Part shown: in pieces, positions 8,084 to 17,732 of the stretch | Numbering within the stretch: position 1 is the first letter of the stretch | Layout: the number at the start of each line of letters is the position of its first letter | NCBI RefSeq assembly: GCF_017833295.1 | Contig: NZ_JAFIBW010000001.1 | Coordinates: forward strand, 4,615,501-4,679,500 | DNA length: 64,000 nucleotides | Reading direction: 5' to 3' | Source of the DNA: Methylobacterium sp. PvR107 | Lineage (GTDB): Bacteria; Pseudomonadota; Alphaproteobacteria; Rhizobiales; Beijerinckiaceae | The notes under the pieces: generated by a model | Seen by the model: the letters and a program-made list of their open reading frames with translations, nothing else | What the model was told of the DNA's origin: nothing | The model's database searches: none | Translations under genes and position numbers: made by a program

Positions 8084-9370
8084 ATGGCAGCGAGCATTTG
8101 GCAGATACCGGCCGGGGGCATGCGCGTCCTCGCCGAGGGACCGCGAATGGGCGACGAGCGCCGCGGTCTGTCGGGCTTCCCGACGGAGATCGGCGTCCTG
8201 GCCGGAGCGCGGATCCTGCAGATCATCCCCGAACTCGACGCCGGCGGCGCGGAGCGGACAACCGTCGACGTCGCGGCTGCCCTGGCGGCCGTCAGCGCCC
8301 GCCCCCTGGTCGCGACCGAGGGCGGGCGGCTGGTCGGAGAGCTGCAGGCGAAGGGCGGGCACTGGCACCCGTTCCCCGCGGCGTCGAAGAACCCGGTCCT
8401 GATGGCCGTGAACGTCCTGCGGCTCATGGCGCTCTGCCGCCGGGAGCGCGTGCAGATCATCCATGCGCGCTCCCGGGCTCCGGCTTGGGTCGCCCTCGGT
8501 GCCGCGCGTCGGCTCGGACTGCCCTTCGTCACCACCTTTCACGGCAGCTATTCCGGCCGCACCAGCGTGAAGGTGCTGTACAACTCAGTCATGGCTCGTG
8601 GCGACGTGGTGATCGCCAATTCGCACTACACGGCGTCGCTGATCAATCGCCTTCACGCCGAGCAGGCCGGCGATCGCGTCCGGGTCATCCATCGCGGAAC
8701 GGACCTGTCCACCTTCAATCCGGTGGCCGTCGGCACGGCCCGGGTCGAAGCCCTGCGCCGCGCCTGGAACGTGGCACCGCACGAGCGGGTGATTCTTCTG
8801 GCGGCCCGATTGACAGCCTGGAAGGGGCATCGCGTCCTGATCGAGGCGGTGGCGCAAATGCGCGACCGGGGCGTTCCGGATATCGCGGTCGTGCTGGCCG
8901 GCGACCCGCAGGGCCGCGCCGCCTACGAGCGCGAGCTTGATGCGCTGATCGCGGCACGGAACCTGGGCGGCGTTGTCCGCAGGGTCGGCCATTGCACCGA
9001 CATGCCGGCGGCTTACCGGGCTGCCTCGGTGGTTGCTGTGCCATCCGTCGAGCCCGAAGCCTTCGGGCGCTCCGCCGTCGAAGCGCAGGCGCTCGGCGCG
9101 CCGGTGGTCGTCTCGGATCTCGGCGCCGTCCCGGAAACGGTTCTAGCCCCGCCAGACGTACCCGCCGGTCAGCGCACCGGCTGGCGCGTACCCCCCGGAG
9201 ACGCCGCCGCGCTGGCGGCGGCGCTCACGGAAGCCCTATCGCTCGGCGCCAGCGCCCGCGACGCGCTCGCGCGCAGGGGCCGCGCGCATGTCGAGGCCAA
9301 CTTCTCTCTTGAGCGGATGGCGGGTGACACGCTCGCGGTCTACGCGGAACTGCTGGCGCGCGACCGGTAG
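8084..9370 (+). CDS. Glycosyltransferase family 4 protein
   Basis: A GT-B fold glycosyltransferase of about 428 residues. The N-terminal domain has the donor/acceptor cleft motif IPELDAGGAERTTVDVAAAL, followed by VTTFHGSYSG. The C-terminal domain carries AARLTAWKGHRVLIEA and the nucleotide-sugar-binding EPEAFGRSAVEAQALGAPVV, including the conserved EX7E glutamates. It probably acts on lipopolysaccharide or another surface glycan at the inner face of the membrane. The start is uncertain: ATG at 8084, 8120 and 8147 are all in frame and none has a perfect ribosome site. No other glycan gene is adjacent. Confidence 0.85.
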   Translation: MAASIWQIPAGGMRVLAEGPRMGDERRGLSGFPTEIGVLAGARILQIIPELDAGGAERTTVDVAAALAAVSARPLVATEGGRLVGELQAKGGHWHPFPAASKNPVLMAVNVLRLMALCRRERVQIIHARSRAPAWVALGAARRLGLPFVTTFHGSYSGRTSVKVLYNSVMARGDVVIANSHYTASLINRLHAEQAGDRVRVIHRGTDLSTFNPVAVGTARVEALRRAWNVAPHERVILLAARLTAWKGHRVLIEAVAQMRDRGVPDIAVVLAGDPQGRAAYERELDALIAARNLGGVVRRVGHCTDMPAAYRAASVVAVPSVEPEAFGRSAVEAQALGAPVVVSDLGAVPETVLAPPDVPAGQRTGWRVPPGDAAALAAALTEALSLGASARDALARRGRAHVEANFSLERMAGDTLAVYAELLARDR

Positions 9371-9383
9371 GCGACGCGTCGGC

Positions 9384-9794
9384 TCAGGCTGTCTCCGCTG
9401 GCTTTGGATGTCGTGCGAACACCTCTTTCGCGGCGAACAGCCCGTTCAATGCCGCCGGGAACCCGGCGTAGACGGCCATCTGCATCAGGATCTCGGTAAT
9501 TTTGGTCCGGGTCAGGCCGACGTTGAGACCGGCCGCGATATGCACCTTAAGTTGTGGCGCCGCGTTGCCGAGTGCGGCGAGGGCCGCGATCGTCGCGATC
9601 TCGCGGCTGCGGAGGTCGAGACCCGGGCGACTGTAGATGTCGCCGAACGGAAACTCGATCAAATAGCGGGCGAAGTCCGGCGCGATGTCTGCAAGGGCCG
9701 CCACGACCGCTTCCCCGGCCTCACCGTCGATGTCAGAGAGGGCCCGCTGCCCGCGATCGAACCGGCTTACGTCCGGCGTTTGCGTCTGTGTCAT
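9384..9794 (-). CDS. Carboxymuconolactone decarboxylase family protein
   Basis: A 136-residue protein of the CMD/AhpD-like fold. The helix motif SREIATIAALAALGNAAPQLKVHIAAGLNVG is typical of gamma-carboxymuconolactone decarboxylases, followed by LMQMAVYAGFPAALNGL. There is no CXXC peroxidatic pair, so an AhpD-type peroxidase role is unlikely; the substrate is unknown. ATG at 9794 follows GAGAGGATC. The start lies inside the 3' end of the upstream MerR-type regulator gene, overlapping it by 62 bases in another frame. The regulator therefore probably controls this gene on one transcript. Confidence 0.85.
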   Translation of the reverse strand: MTQTQTPDVSRFDRGQRALSDIDGEAGEAVVAALADIAPDFARYLIEFPFGDIYSRPGLDLRSREIATIAALAALGNAAPQLKVHIAAGLNVGLTRTKITEILMQMAVYAGFPAALNGLFAAKEVFARHPKPAETA

Positions 9795-10155
9795 CGATGA
9801 TCCTCTCGGGGCTGTCGCCGTAGCCGGCGATTTTCGCGTCGAGGACGAGTAGACAGCTCTGGAATTCGGCGATGGTTCGAGCCACTTGCGCGCGATGATG
9901 ATCAAGCAGCCGTCGGCGTTCAGGAGCCGTCGTGGCGCCTTGAGCCCGCAAATCGGCGTAGCGCACCATCTCGCTGATCGGCATTCCGGTCGCTTTCAGG
10001 CGACCGAGGAAGGCAATCCACGTGAGGATTGAAACATCGTAATCCCGCCGCCCGGATCGGTCTCGGTCTGCGAAGGGTATCAGCCCAATACGCTCGTAGT
10101 AACGAAGCGTATGGACCGATAAGCCTGATCGCCTGGCGAGATCTCCGATCTTCAT
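9733..10155 (-). CDS. MerR family transcriptional regulator
   Basis: A DNA-binding regulator of 140 residues. The N-terminus MKIGDLARRSGLSVHTLRYYERIGLI is the classic MerR helix-turn-helix, followed by RRDYDVSILTWIAFL and a dimerising helix (about residues 80-120). It lacks a C-terminal metal-binding Cys cluster, which points to an organic or redox signal rather than a metal. ATG at 10155 is chosen by alignment to the family start. The last 20 residues are encoded in the overlap with the downstream decarboxylase-like gene and look like a read-through tail beyond the usual end of the family. Confidence 0.85.
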   Translation of the reverse strand: MKIGDLARRSGLSVHTLRYYERIGLIPFADRDRSGRRDYDVSILTWIAFLGRLKATGMPISEMVRYADLRAQGATTAPERRRLLDHHRAQVARTIAEFQSCLLVLDAKIAGYGDSPERIIDDTDANAGRKPVRSRAAGPL

Positions 10156-10422
10156 GGGTGCCTGCTCTCGTCTCGACGGCAACACGGGTACCGCTTCGAG
10201 CGCGCTCGAGGTCAAGGGCCTCGAACAGTCACGCAGCGCGGTCGCCGGTCGCGCCATCACGGCGGGTTATTATTTTGAGCGCTGCCATTGTAGGCCGTTG
10301 ACTCTGGCCGCGCTTCCCCCAACGTAGTATGTCCGGACGAGACCGGAACGGCTGGCGGTCAGGCGATTCCCACGGGAGTCGTCCGGTCCGCCGTTTCGTC
10401 GTTGCAGCAGGAGACCTGAGCC

Positions 10423-10965
10423 ATTCGTAGACCGATGAGAGCCATGCCGGCCCCGCAGAAGGACGGGCCGCGCGCCAACCGCGACATACGCGGGGTGCGG
10501 GAAGTGCAGCTGATCGACGATACCGGGCAGAACCGCGGCGTCGTCCCCTTCTTCGACGCCCTCAATCTGGCTGAGGAAGTCGGCCTCGATCTCGTGGAGA
10601 TCGCGCCGAACTCCGTGCCGCCCGTCTGCAAGCTGCTCGATTACGGGCGCTTCCGCTTCAACGAGCAGAAGAAGCAGAACGAGGCGCGCAAGCGTCAGAA
10701 GACGGTCGAGGTCAAGGAGATCAAGCTCCGCCCCGGTATCGACAAGCACGATTACGACACCAAGATGAAGTCGGTGCACCGCTTCTTCGAGGAGGGCGAC
10801 AAGGTCAAGGTGACCCTGCGCTTCCGCGGTCGTGAGATGGCTCACCAGGATATCGGTCTGCGCCTCCTGGAGCGCGTCAAGCATGAGACGGCCGAGATCG
10901 CCAAGGTCGAGAGCGAGCCGATGCTCGAAGGCCGGCAGATGATCATGATCCTCGCGCCGCGCTGA
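10423..10965 (+). CDS. infC: Translation initiation factor IF-3 (ATT start)
   Basis: IF-3 binds the 30S subunit and checks start-codon choice. The protein has the N-domain (about residues 12-80, including [16 protein letters not shown] and LDLVEIAPN), a Lys/Arg-rich linker, and the C-domain ([27 protein letters not shown]). I place the start at ATT 10423. AGGAGA at 10409-10414 is 8 bases before it, and the extra residues (I/M-RRPMRAM) match the RRP start I recall for Rhizobiales IF-3. ATG at 10435 would be 20 bases from that site. A rare AUU-type start is the known basis of IF-3 autoregulation. It is not followed by rpmI-rplT here. Confidence 0.93.
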   Translation: MRRPMRAMPAPQKDGPRANRDIRGVREVQLIDDTGQNRGVVPFFDALNLAEEVGLDLVEIAPNSVPPVCKLLDYGRFRFNEQKKQNEARKRQKTVEVKEIKLRPGIDKHDYDTKMKSVHRFFEEGDKVKVTLRFRGREMAHQDIGLRLLERVKHETAEIAKVESEPMLEGRQMIMILAPR

Positions 10966-10995
10966 GCGCGGTCGGATCCAGAGTCGCGAGACCCG

Positions 10996-11029
10996 CGCCG
11001 CCCTCTCATGGGGGCGGCGTCGTCTTTTT
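10996..11029 (+). terminator. Rho-independent terminator after infC
   Basis: CGCCGCCC at 10996-11003 pairs with GGGCGGCG at 11012-11019 around an 8-base loop, followed by TCGTCTTTTT. This is the best-formed intrinsic terminator in the window and ends the infC transcript 30 bases after its stop. Confidence 0.8.
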
Positions 11030-11070
11030 CAGCGCTTCCGATCGGGGGCGCCGCGGATTATGGGCAGGCT

Positions 11071-11856
11071 ATGGCCCTCGCTCCCGATGAGATTGAACGC
11101 TACGCCCGCCACCTCGTCCTCGCCGAAGTCGGCGGACCCGGTCAGGCCCGGATCAAGGCTGCGCGGATCCTCGTCGTCGGAGCAGGGGGGCTCGGCGCGC
11201 CGCTGATCCAGTACCTCGCCGCGGCCGGGATCGGGACGATCGGCCTCGTCGACGACGACACGGTCTCCCTGTCGAACCTTCAGCGGCAAGTGATCCACGG
11301 GACGCCGGATCTCGGCCGGCCGAAGGTCGAGAGCGCTGCCGATGCGGTGGCGCGACTCAACCCGCACGTGACCGTGGTCCGGCATCCGTTCCGGATCGAG
11401 CCGGACAACGCGGCCGACCTGATTGCTGGCTACGACCTTGTGGCCGACGGATCCGACAATTTCGCCACGCGCTACACCGTATCCGATGCCTGCTTCCATG
11501 CGCGGCGTCCGCTAGTCACGGCGGCCCTCGGTCGCTTCGACGGCACGCTGACCACGATCCGCGCGCACGAGACCGGTTCCGACGGGCTTCCGAACCCGAC
11601 CTACCGCTGCCTGTTCCCGAACCCACCGCCGCCCGGCAGCGTACCCGCCTGCGCGGAGGCCGGCGTGCTGGGGGCCTTGGCCGGCGTCATGGGTTCGCTG
11701 ATGGCCATGGAGGTGCTTCGCGCCGTGGCGGGCTTCGGCGAGCCGCTCGTCGGGCGCCTCTTGATGGTCGATGCCCGTTCCATGCGCTTCGAGACGCTGA
11801 GCTACGGCTGGGATCCCGAGAATCCGCTCAGCGGGACGGCCGCCTCAGCGGCCTAG
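11071..11856 (+). CDS. ThiF/MoeB/HesA family E1-like adenylyltransferase
   Basis: Activates the C-terminus of a ubiquitin-like sulfur carrier protein (MoaD- or ThiS-type) by adenylation. Its 261 residues carry [19 protein letters not shown], the nucleotide loop [10 protein letters not shown], the [14 protein letters not shown] segment and the Arg of the adenylation site, and [11 protein letters not shown] near residue 177. The zinc CXXC pairs of MoeB are not intact (PTYRC in place of PCYRC, and no second CXXC near the C-terminus), and there is no rhodanese domain. ATG at 11071 is the best start. No carrier-protein gene is adjacent. The gene converges with the SEC-C gene and their ends overlap by 12 bases. 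Confidence 0.85.
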   Translation: MALAPDEIERYARHLVLAEVGGPGQARIKAARILVVGAGGLGAPLIQYLAAAGIGTIGLVDDDTVSLSNLQRQVIHGTPDLGRPKVESAADAVARLNPHVTVVRHPFRIEPDNAADLIAGYDLVADGSDNFATRYTVSDACFHARRPLVTAALGRFDGTLTTIRAHETGSDGLPNPTYRCLFPNPPPPGSVPACAEAGVLGALAGVMGSLMAMEVLRAVAGFGEPLVGRLLMVDARSMRFETLSYGWDPENPLSGTAASAA

Positions 11857-12726
11857 CGGCTCCGGCGGCATCCACGGCCCCTCCGCCTCGACCCTGCCGA
11901 GACAGCACTTCTTGAACTTCTTGCCCGATCCGCAGGGGCAGGGATCGTTCCGGCCGACATCCTTGAGCGGGTTGCGCTGCGGCTCGCCCGCACCCTCGAC
12001 GGTCCAGTCGAGCGCGTCCACCGGATCGTCGAGGTAGCCGTATTGGTACGGGCCGAGCCGATCCCGGTCATCCGGCTTGGTCTCCGCCTTGCGCAAGGCC
12101 TCCTTGAACCACGCGGCGTCGCTGACCTCGTCGGTCAGGCGTCCGTCGGCGCGGGCCGCCGCCGCCCGAGGCGCGAGATCCCGAAAGCCCAGATGGGCGA
12201 TCGTCTCCTCCCAGCCGGCCCAGACCGGTGCCTCCTCGACGGCGGCCTTCGCATCGTCGAAGCGGACAAGGAGGTCGTGCATGGCGGCGCGGTCGATTCG
12301 CCCCTCCAGGGTCAGGAAGGTGCAGGCGGAGAGCAGGGCCATGCGGGCGAAATCGTCGACCGTGCTGTCGAGGATCAGGCGGAAGAGGGGGGCCGGATCG
12401 CCGTCGAACAGGCTCGCCAGGACTTTGGCCAGGGTCGCCGTGAGGGCGTCGCCGAGGAGCGCGTCGAGATCTTCCTCGTCCTGTCGCAGGAGGCGCAGGA
12501 GCGGCGCGAGCGCGCGCGCGTCCCGGGCATGCGCCATGACGTGCAAGCCCCAGAAGAGGAGGTTGGTCTGCTCCGGGGTCAGCGCGCGCCGGTCGGCCGC
12601 CGCTTCGAGCAGCGGCAGGGTCGCGTCGGCGACCGCGGCCGGATGCTTCAGAGCCTCGCGCAAAGCCGCGGTCGGCCGATGCTCGGCCGCGGCGAGGTCA
12701 TCGATGAGCAGGGCAATCCGGTCCAC
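11845..12726 (-). CDS. DUF1186 protein with C-terminal SEC-C zinc motif
   Basis: A 293-residue protein with an all-helical, HEAT-like N-terminal region (about residues 1-210, DUF1186-like) and a C-terminal SEC-C motif, [20 protein letters not shown], at about residues 262-281. SEC-C binds zinc through CXCX8CC and in SecA mediates SecB/ribosome contact; in other proteins it is a general interaction module. The function is unknown. GTG at 12726 is chosen because GAGGAGG lies 5 bases upstream. It is the gene just downstream of pheT on the same strand, with only 10 bases between them. Confidence 0.8.
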   Translation of the reverse strand: MDRIALLIDDLAAAEHRPTAALREALKHPAAVADATLPLLEAAADRRALTPEQTNLLFWGLHVMAHARDARALAPLLRLLRQDEEDLDALLGDALTATLAKVLASLFDGDPAPLFRLILDSTVDDFARMALLSACTFLTLEGRIDRAAMHDLLVRFDDAKAAVEEAPVWAGWEETIAHLGFRDLAPRAAAARADGRLTDEVSDAAWFKEALRKAETKPDDRDRLGPYQYGYLDDPVDALDWTVEGAGEPQRNPLKDVGRNDPCPCGSGKKFKKCCLGRVEAEGPWMPPEPLGR

Positions 12727-12736
12727 GCGATCCTCC

Positions 12737-15157
12737 TCAGCTCCGGAGCGTAGAGCCCGTCTTGCGTGACACCTCGGCAACGATCCTGGCGCTCACCGCC
12801 TCGATCTCTGCGTCGGTCAGGGTCCGCTCCAGCGGCTGCAGCCGCACCGCGATCGCGACCGACTTCGAGCCCTCGGGCACGCCGGGGCCCTCATAAAGAT
12901 CGAAGACGTCGACTCCGGTCACGAGCTTGCGCTCGGCGTTCTGGGCGGCCTTCACGATGTCCGCTGCCGGCACGTCGCGGCCGACCACGAAGGCGAAGTC
13001 GCGCGACAGCGGCTGCAATTCCGACAGCGCCAGAGCGGCCTTCGCTTTGGTGGGCTTGTGCTTGGGTAAGGGCAGGGCATCGAGGACGATCTCGAAGGCC
13101 ACGAGGTTCCCCTTCAGGTCGAGGGCTTGAAGCGTCCGCGGATGTACCTCGCCGAACCAGCCGATCTCGGTCTTCGGACCGAAGCGCAGCGTGCCCGAGC
13201 GGCCGGGATGCAGCCAGGACGGGCCACCCGCCGTGATCTGCAGACCGCCTGTCGGGACGCCGAGGCTTCCGAGCAGGGCGAGGGCGTCCGCCTTGGCGTC
13301 GAAGGCATCAACGGTCGCGGTGGCACCATCCCAGTGCCGCCCGGCGCCGGCCAGGGTGGCGCCGCCGCGGCGGACCGCCGCCGCGCGGATGGTCTGGCCC
13401 TCCGGCTCGTCCGAGGCGAAGCACTGTCCGACCTCGAACAGGGCCGCGTCCGGATAGCCGCGATCGGCGTTGCGCTGCGCCGCACGCAGGAGACCCGGCA
13501 ACAGGCTCGGCCGCATGTCCGACAGTTCGGACGCGATCGGGTTCGCCAGGACGAGGTCGGCGCCACCACCGCCGAACAGCTCGGCGTCGGCATGCGGCAC
13601 GAACGACCACGTGACCGCCTCCATGAGCCCGCGGCTCGCCAGGGCGCGCTTGGCGACGCGGGTGCGCTTCTGCATCACGGTGAGCAGCGGACGGCCGATT
13701 CCGGCGAGCGGGGGCAGGGGCTTGGCCTCGATCCGGTCCAGGCCCGCGATGCGCACGACCTCCTCGACAAGGTCGGCCTTGCCCTCCACATCCGGTCGCC
13801 ACGACGGCGTCAGCACCTTCACCCGGTCGCCGGTGCCGGAGACTTGGAAGCCCAACGTCTCGAGGATCAGCTTCATCTCGATGTGCGGGACTTCGAGGCC
13901 GGCGAGGCGGCGGACCTCGGTCCAGGGAAACTCGATGATCCGCTCGGAGTCGGGCAGCTCACCGGCAATGTGTGCCTCGGTCGGCGTGCCGCCGCAGAGA
14001 TCGGTGACCAGCCGCGTCGCCCAATCGAGGCCGGGCAGCGTGAAGGCCGGATCGACACCGCGCTCGAACCGGTAGCGCGCGTCGGTGATGATGCCGAGGC
14101 GGCGGCCGGACTGGGCGATGTTGGCCGGATCCCAGAGGGCCGACTCGATCAGCACGTCGGTGGTGCCGGCGTCGCAGCCGGACGCCTCGCCGCCCATGAT
14201 GCCGGCGATGGATTCGACGCCGTTCGCGTCGGCGATCACCACCGTATCGTCGGTGAGCGCATGGGTTCGGCCGTCGAGGGCGAGCAGGCTTTCGCCCTCG
14301 CGCGCCCGCCGGATTGTCAGCTTGCCGGCGACCTTGGCGGCATCGAAGACGTGCAGCGGCCGGCCGCGGTCGAACGTGACGTAGTTTGTGATGTCGACGA
14401 GGCTGTTGATCGGGCGCAGGCCGATGGCGCGCAGCCGCGCCTGCATCCAGGCCGGCGACGGGCCGTTCCGGACGCCGCGCACCAGCCGCAGGGCGAACAG
14501 CGGGGCAAGGTGCCGGTCGGCCGGCTCGAACGCCAGCTCGACCTCGACCGGGCAGGGGCCTTCGCCGCGCACGGCCGGCAGGGTGTCGCGCTTGAGTGTG
14601 CCGATGCCGGCGGCCGCGAGGTCGCGGGCGATGCCGTGGACCGAGGTGCAGTCCGGACGGTTCGGCGTCAGGTTGATCTCGATGACCGGATCGTCGAGCC
14701 CGGCATAGAGGGCGTAGGCTTGGCCGATCGGCGCGTCGGTCGGGAGTTCCAGGATTCCGTCATGGTCATCGCCGAGACCGAGCTCGGCGCCCGAGCACAG
14801 CATGCCGCGGCTCTCGACGCCGCGGATCGTGCCCACCGACAGGGTAATGTTTTTGCCTGGCACGTAGGTGCCGGGCGGTGCGAAGACCGAGACGAGGTCG
14901 GCCCGGGCGTTCGGTGCGCCGCAGACCACCTGCACGGGCGCGCCCGCGCCGGTGTCGACGGTGCAGACCCTGAGCCGGTCGGCGTTCGGATGCTGCTCGG
15001 CCGTCAGGATCCGGGCGATCACGTAGGGCTTGAGCGCAGCAGCCTTGTCGTCGACACCCTCCACCTCCAGGCCGATCCGCGTGAGCGTCTCGGCGATGGT
15101 GTCGAGGGAAGCCTCGGTATCGAGGTGGTCCTTAAGCCAGGAGAGGGTGAATTTCAT
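12737..15157 (-). CDS. pheT: Phenylalanyl-tRNA synthetase beta subunit
   Basis: Beta chain of the (alpha-beta)2 PheRS that charges tRNA-Phe. The 806 residues show the usual order: an N-terminal tRNA-binding/EMAP-like domain (about 40-150), the B3/B4 editing domain (about 210-400), the B5 domain (about 405-480), a catalytic-like core, and the C-terminal FDX-ACB anticodon-binding domain (about 712-806, [14 protein letters not shown]). [16 protein letters not shown] is the standard start. It follows pheS after 98 bases and is cotranscribed with rpmI-rplT-pheS. Length is typical and no domain is missing. Confidence 0.97.
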   Translation of the reverse strand: MKFTLSWLKDHLDTEASLDTIAETLTRIGLEVEGVDDKAAALKPYVIARILTAEQHPNADRLRVCTVDTGAGAPVQVVCGAPNARADLVSVFAPPGTYVPGKNITLSVGTIRGVESRGMLCSGAELGLGDDHDGILELPTDAPIGQAYALYAGLDDPVIEINLTPNRPDCTSVHGIARDLAAAGIGTLKRDTLPAVRGEGPCPVEVELAFEPADRHLAPLFALRLVRGVRNGPSPAWMQARLRAIGLRPINSLVDITNYVTFDRGRPLHVFDAAKVAGKLTIRRAREGESLLALDGRTHALTDDTVVIADANGVESIAGIMGGEASGCDAGTTDVLIESALWDPANIAQSGRRLGIITDARYRFERGVDPAFTLPGLDWATRLVTDLCGGTPTEAHIAGELPDSERIIEFPWTEVRRLAGLEVPHIEMKLILETLGFQVSGTGDRVKVLTPSWRPDVEGKADLVEEVVRIAGLDRIEAKPLPPLAGIGRPLLTVMQKRTRVAKRALASRGLMEAVTWSFVPHADAELFGGGGADLVLANPIASELSDMRPSLLPGLLRAAQRNADRGYPDAALFEVGQCFASDEPEGQTIRAAAVRRGGATLAGAGRHWDGATATVDAFDAKADALALLGSLGVPTGGLQITAGGPSWLHPGRSGTLRFGPKTEIGWFGEVHPRTLQALDLKGNLVAFEIVLDALPLPKHKPTKAKAALALSELQPLSRDFAFVVGRDVPAADIVKAAQNAERKLVTGVDVFDLYEGPGVPEGSKSVAIAVRLQPLERTLTDAEIEAVSARIVAEVSRKTGSTLRS

Positions 15158-15255
15158 GATGGACCTTCGAGAGCCTGAGGTCGGCTCAACCGTCGGAGGA
15201 ACAGGATCGCGGGGCCGTCACCGGAGCCGGACGGCCGCATGAGAGCGCATGTGGC

Positions 15256-16338
15256 TCAAGCGGTGAGGCCGCCCACGAGGCTCGGCACGTCGAGCGGCCG
15301 GAAGCCGTAATGGTCGAGCCAGCGGACGTCGGCCTCGAAGAACGGGCGCAGGTCCGGCATGCCGTATTTCAGCATAGCGATGCGGTCGATGCCGACGCCG
15401 AACGCGAAGCCCTGCACGGCGTCCGGGTCGAGCCCGCAATTGCGCAGCACGTTCGGATGGACCATCCCGCAGCCCAGGATCTCCAGCCAATCGTCGCCCT
15501 CGCCGAAGCGGATCTCGCCGCCCTTGCGCGAGCACTGGATGTCGACCTCCGCGGAGGGCTCCGTGAACGGGAAGAACGACGGGCGGAAGCGCATCTTCAC
15601 GCCCTCGACCTCGAAAAACGCCTTGCAGAACTCCTCCAGCACCCATTTCAAGTTGGCGATATTGGCGTTCGTGTCGATCACCAGCCCCTCGACCTGATGG
15701 AACATCGGCGTGTGGGTCTGGTCGGAATCGTGCCGGTAGGTCCGGCCCGGGATGATCACCCGGATCGGTGGCGTCTGCGCCCGCATGGTCCGCACCTGCA
15801 CGGGCGAGGTATGGGTCCGCAGCACCTTGCGCTTCCCGTCGCGGTCCGGAGCCAGGAAGAAGGTGTCGTGCATCTCGCGGGCGGGGTGGCCGGGCGGGAA
15901 GTTGAGGGCCGTGAAGTTCAGCTCGTCCGTCTCGATGTCCGGACCCTCGGCCACCGCGAAGCCCATGTCGGCGAAGATCGCGGTGATCTCGTCGATCACT
16001 TGGGAGATCGGGTGCATCCGGCCGCGGACCTCCGGGGCCTCGCGGACCGGCAGGGTCACGTCGACCCGCTCGGAGGCGAGGCGGGCCTCTAGCGCTGCCT
16101 CGCCGAGCTCGGTCTTGCGCGCGGTGACGGCGCCCTGGATCCGGTCCCGCAGGCCGTTGATCAACGGGCCGCGCTCCTTGCGCTCGTCCGGCGTCATCGA
16201 CCCGAGCGTCTTCAGGAGATCCGAGACGCTGCCCTTCTTGCCGAGCGCGGCGACGCGAACCGCATCGAGGGCTGCCTCGTCGGACGCAGCGCTCACCTGG
16301 GCCAGGAGATCGCGTTCGAGGGTGTCGAGATCGGTCAT
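15256..16338 (-). CDS. pheS: Phenylalanyl-tRNA synthetase alpha subunit
   Basis: Catalytic alpha chain of PheRS (class II aminoacyl-tRNA synthetase). The N-terminal coiled coil (about 1-90) is followed by the catalytic domain with [15 protein letters not shown], the motif 2 region ([19 protein letters not shown], here [11 protein letters not shown]) and motif 3 [13 protein letters not shown] near residue 322. The length of 360 is normal. It lies between rplT (about 160 bases upstream, with a hairpin in the gap) and pheT. No Phe-rich leader peptide is visible in the gap. Confidence 0.97.
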   Translation of the reverse strand: MTDLDTLERDLLAQVSAASDEAALDAVRVAALGKKGSVSDLLKTLGSMTPDERKERGPLINGLRDRIQGAVTARKTELGEAALEARLASERVDVTLPVREAPEVRGRMHPISQVIDEITAIFADMGFAVAEGPDIETDELNFTALNFPPGHPAREMHDTFFLAPDRDGKRKVLRTHTSPVQVRTMRAQTPPIRVIIPGRTYRHDSDQTHTPMFHQVEGLVIDTNANIANLKWVLEEFCKAFFEVEGVKMRFRPSFFPFTEPSAEVDIQCSRKGGEIRFGEGDDWLEILGCGMVHPNVLRNCGLDPDAVQGFAFGVGIDRIAMLKYGMPDLRPFFEADVRWLDHYGFRPLDVPSLVGGLTA

Positions 16339-16443
16339 CGCTGTCTTCGAGCAGGGTTGGCGGAGTCGGCGGCGGTCGCGGGCGTGCTCTCGCGCGTTGT
16401 GCGCCCGGGCGCAAGCGCTGGGCGCGGGGCCTCGTCAACGACG

Positions 16444-16473
16444 AAGGCGCGGCTCCCTGGGGAACCGCGCCTT
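16444..16473 (-). terminator. Strong hairpin between rplT and pheS (possible partial terminator)
   Basis: AAGGCGCGG (16444-16452) pairs perfectly with CCGCGCCTT (16465-16473). Read on the minus strand it lies 25 bases after the rplT stop, but no T-run follows. It may therefore be an RNA-processing or partial-termination site setting the rplT:pheS ratio rather than a full terminator. Confidence 0.5.
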
Positions 16474-16498
16474 CCGTTCGTCTCGCCTCAGGCCTGGA

Positions 16499-16876
16499 TC
16501 AGGCGGCCTTGGCGGTGTTCTCCGGCAGCGCGGCCTTCGCCTTCTCGACGACGGCGGCAAAGCTCGCCGGCTCGTGGATCGCGAGCTCTGAAAGAGCCTT
16601 GCGGTCGACGATGATGCCGGACTTGGCCAGACCGTTGATGAAGCGCGAATAGGTCAGGCCGTGCTCGCGGACCGCCGCGTTGAGTCGCTGGATCCAGAGG
16701 GCGCGGAACGTGCGCTTCTTGTTCTTGCGATCGCGGTAGGCATACTGCATGCCCTTCTCGACCGCCTGCTTGGCGATCCGGATCGTATTCTTGCGCCGGC
16801 CGTAATAGCCCTTGGCGGCCTTCAGGACTTTCTTGTGCTTCGCGTGACTGGTCACGCCGCGTTTGACGCGGGCCAT
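16499..16876 (-). CDS. rplT: 50S ribosomal protein L20
   Basis: Assembly-initiating large-subunit protein. The 125 residues begin [19 protein letters not shown], with the basic [19 protein letters not shown] stretch and the family core [20 protein letters not shown]. In many bacteria L20 represses its own operon by binding the leader; no such site was sought here. It follows rpmI by 51 bases. The Ala-rich C-terminal extension ([14 protein letters not shown]) is common in alphaproteobacteria. Confidence 0.98.
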   Translation of the reverse strand: MARVKRGVTSHAKHKKVLKAAKGYYGRRKNTIRIAKQAVEKGMQYAYRDRKNKKRTFRALWIQRLNAAVREHGLTYSRFINGLAKSGIIVDRKALSELAIHEPASFAAVVEKAKAALPENTAKAA

Positions 16877-16927
16877 CGGTTATCTCCTGGATTCGACGAA
16901 AGACAGTGGCAACGGGTGTTGAAGGAC

Positions 16928-17131
16928 TTACCGCGCGTTCGGCAGGAAGTACTTCTTCACGTTGGCGGCATCGCCCTCGAACAGGGTCGTGGTGCCGCGC
17001 AGGTTGCGGATCTGCTTGGTCGTCCGCTTGATCATCCCGTGGCGCTTGCCGGCCTGGGCGTACATCACCTTGCCGGTGCCGGTGATCTTGAAGCGCTTCT
17101 TCGCGCCCGATTTCGTCTTCAACTTGGGCAT
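16928..17131 (-). CDS. rpmI: 50S ribosomal protein L35
   Basis: Small basic large-subunit protein of 67 residues. [20 protein letters not shown] is the canonical N-terminus, and the protein ends [14 protein letters not shown] at 17131 is the standard family start. In most bacteria rpmI directly follows infC; here it is the first gene of rpmI-rplT-pheS-pheT, with about 600 bases of intergenic sequence upstream that must contain the promoter. Confidence 0.97.
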
Positions 17132-17732
17132 TTGGCTCTCCGTTGCGCGAAAGGATCTCGGACCGCCCCGCAAGGGTCGGATGAGGTTCGCGCGCTGATG
17201 CTTCTGGTGGAGCAGCACGAGCCGCCACGGCAGCCCTATCGGCCGGGCGGTTCGACGCGGGGCGGCTTATGACAGAAAGCTGACGCGGCGGCAACGGCTG
17301 GTCGTGCGCCGTGCATCCGTCGGGAAGTGAGCGCTCGCGCCGTCAGTCCGGGGCGCCCCAGGCGAGCCCGGAATCGAGAACCGCCGCCGAAGCCGTGCTG
17401 GCCGCCCGCTGCGGTTCTGAATTCCGGGCTCGCCTGCGCCGTCCCGGAATGACGTGTTCGTCCCTCCGAGTCGATCCGGTGCAACGCGTTTACAGATCGA
17501 CTGCCGGCCGGGTGGTGCACGCCGTGTCGGACTGCACACCCGGGGAACAATCCGCACCCTTTTGCCCCGGCTGAGTCGGAGGAATTCGGGGACAGATGAC
17601 GCGCTGCACAAAAGAAGGCGCGACAGCCCCGGGCGCCAGGAACCATAACCTTGGCCGTCCGTTTCATTCATGTCCCGCTCAGGCCGGCAGAGTTAGACTC
17701 CCCGTCAAATTCGGCCAACCAGGAGACACTTC
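17132..17732. other. 600-base intergenic region with a repeat element
   Basis: Lies between the divergent rpmI operon and a glycosyltransferase gene and should contain both promoters. Its middle is occupied by an inverted-repeat element (17341-17454). Open frames here are short or consist of the repeat itself; no gene is supported. Confidence 0.6.
17341..17454. repeat. Intergenic inverted-repeat element, copy 1
   Basis: Left arm from 17341 (CGTCAGTCCGGGGCGCCCC, then AGGCGAGCCCGGAAT) and right arm 17421-17454 (ATTCCGGGCTCGCCTGCG, then CCGTCCCGGAATGACG) are near-perfect inverse copies around a 46-base centre. The element recurs at 27649-27763. It looks like a REP/MITE-like palindromic intergenic repeat without coding capacity. 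Confidence 0.75.

Noticed and set aside
13127..15178. Long plus-strand frame of 683 codons opposite pheT
   Set aside because: It is an antisense shadow of a certain pheT gene; the predicted product is low-complexity Arg/Gly/Asp-rich and matches no family. High GC produces such frames.
16339..16498. Phe-leader attenuator before pheS
   Set aside because: No small ORF with a run of Phe codons and no T-run after the hairpin in the rplT-pheS gap.
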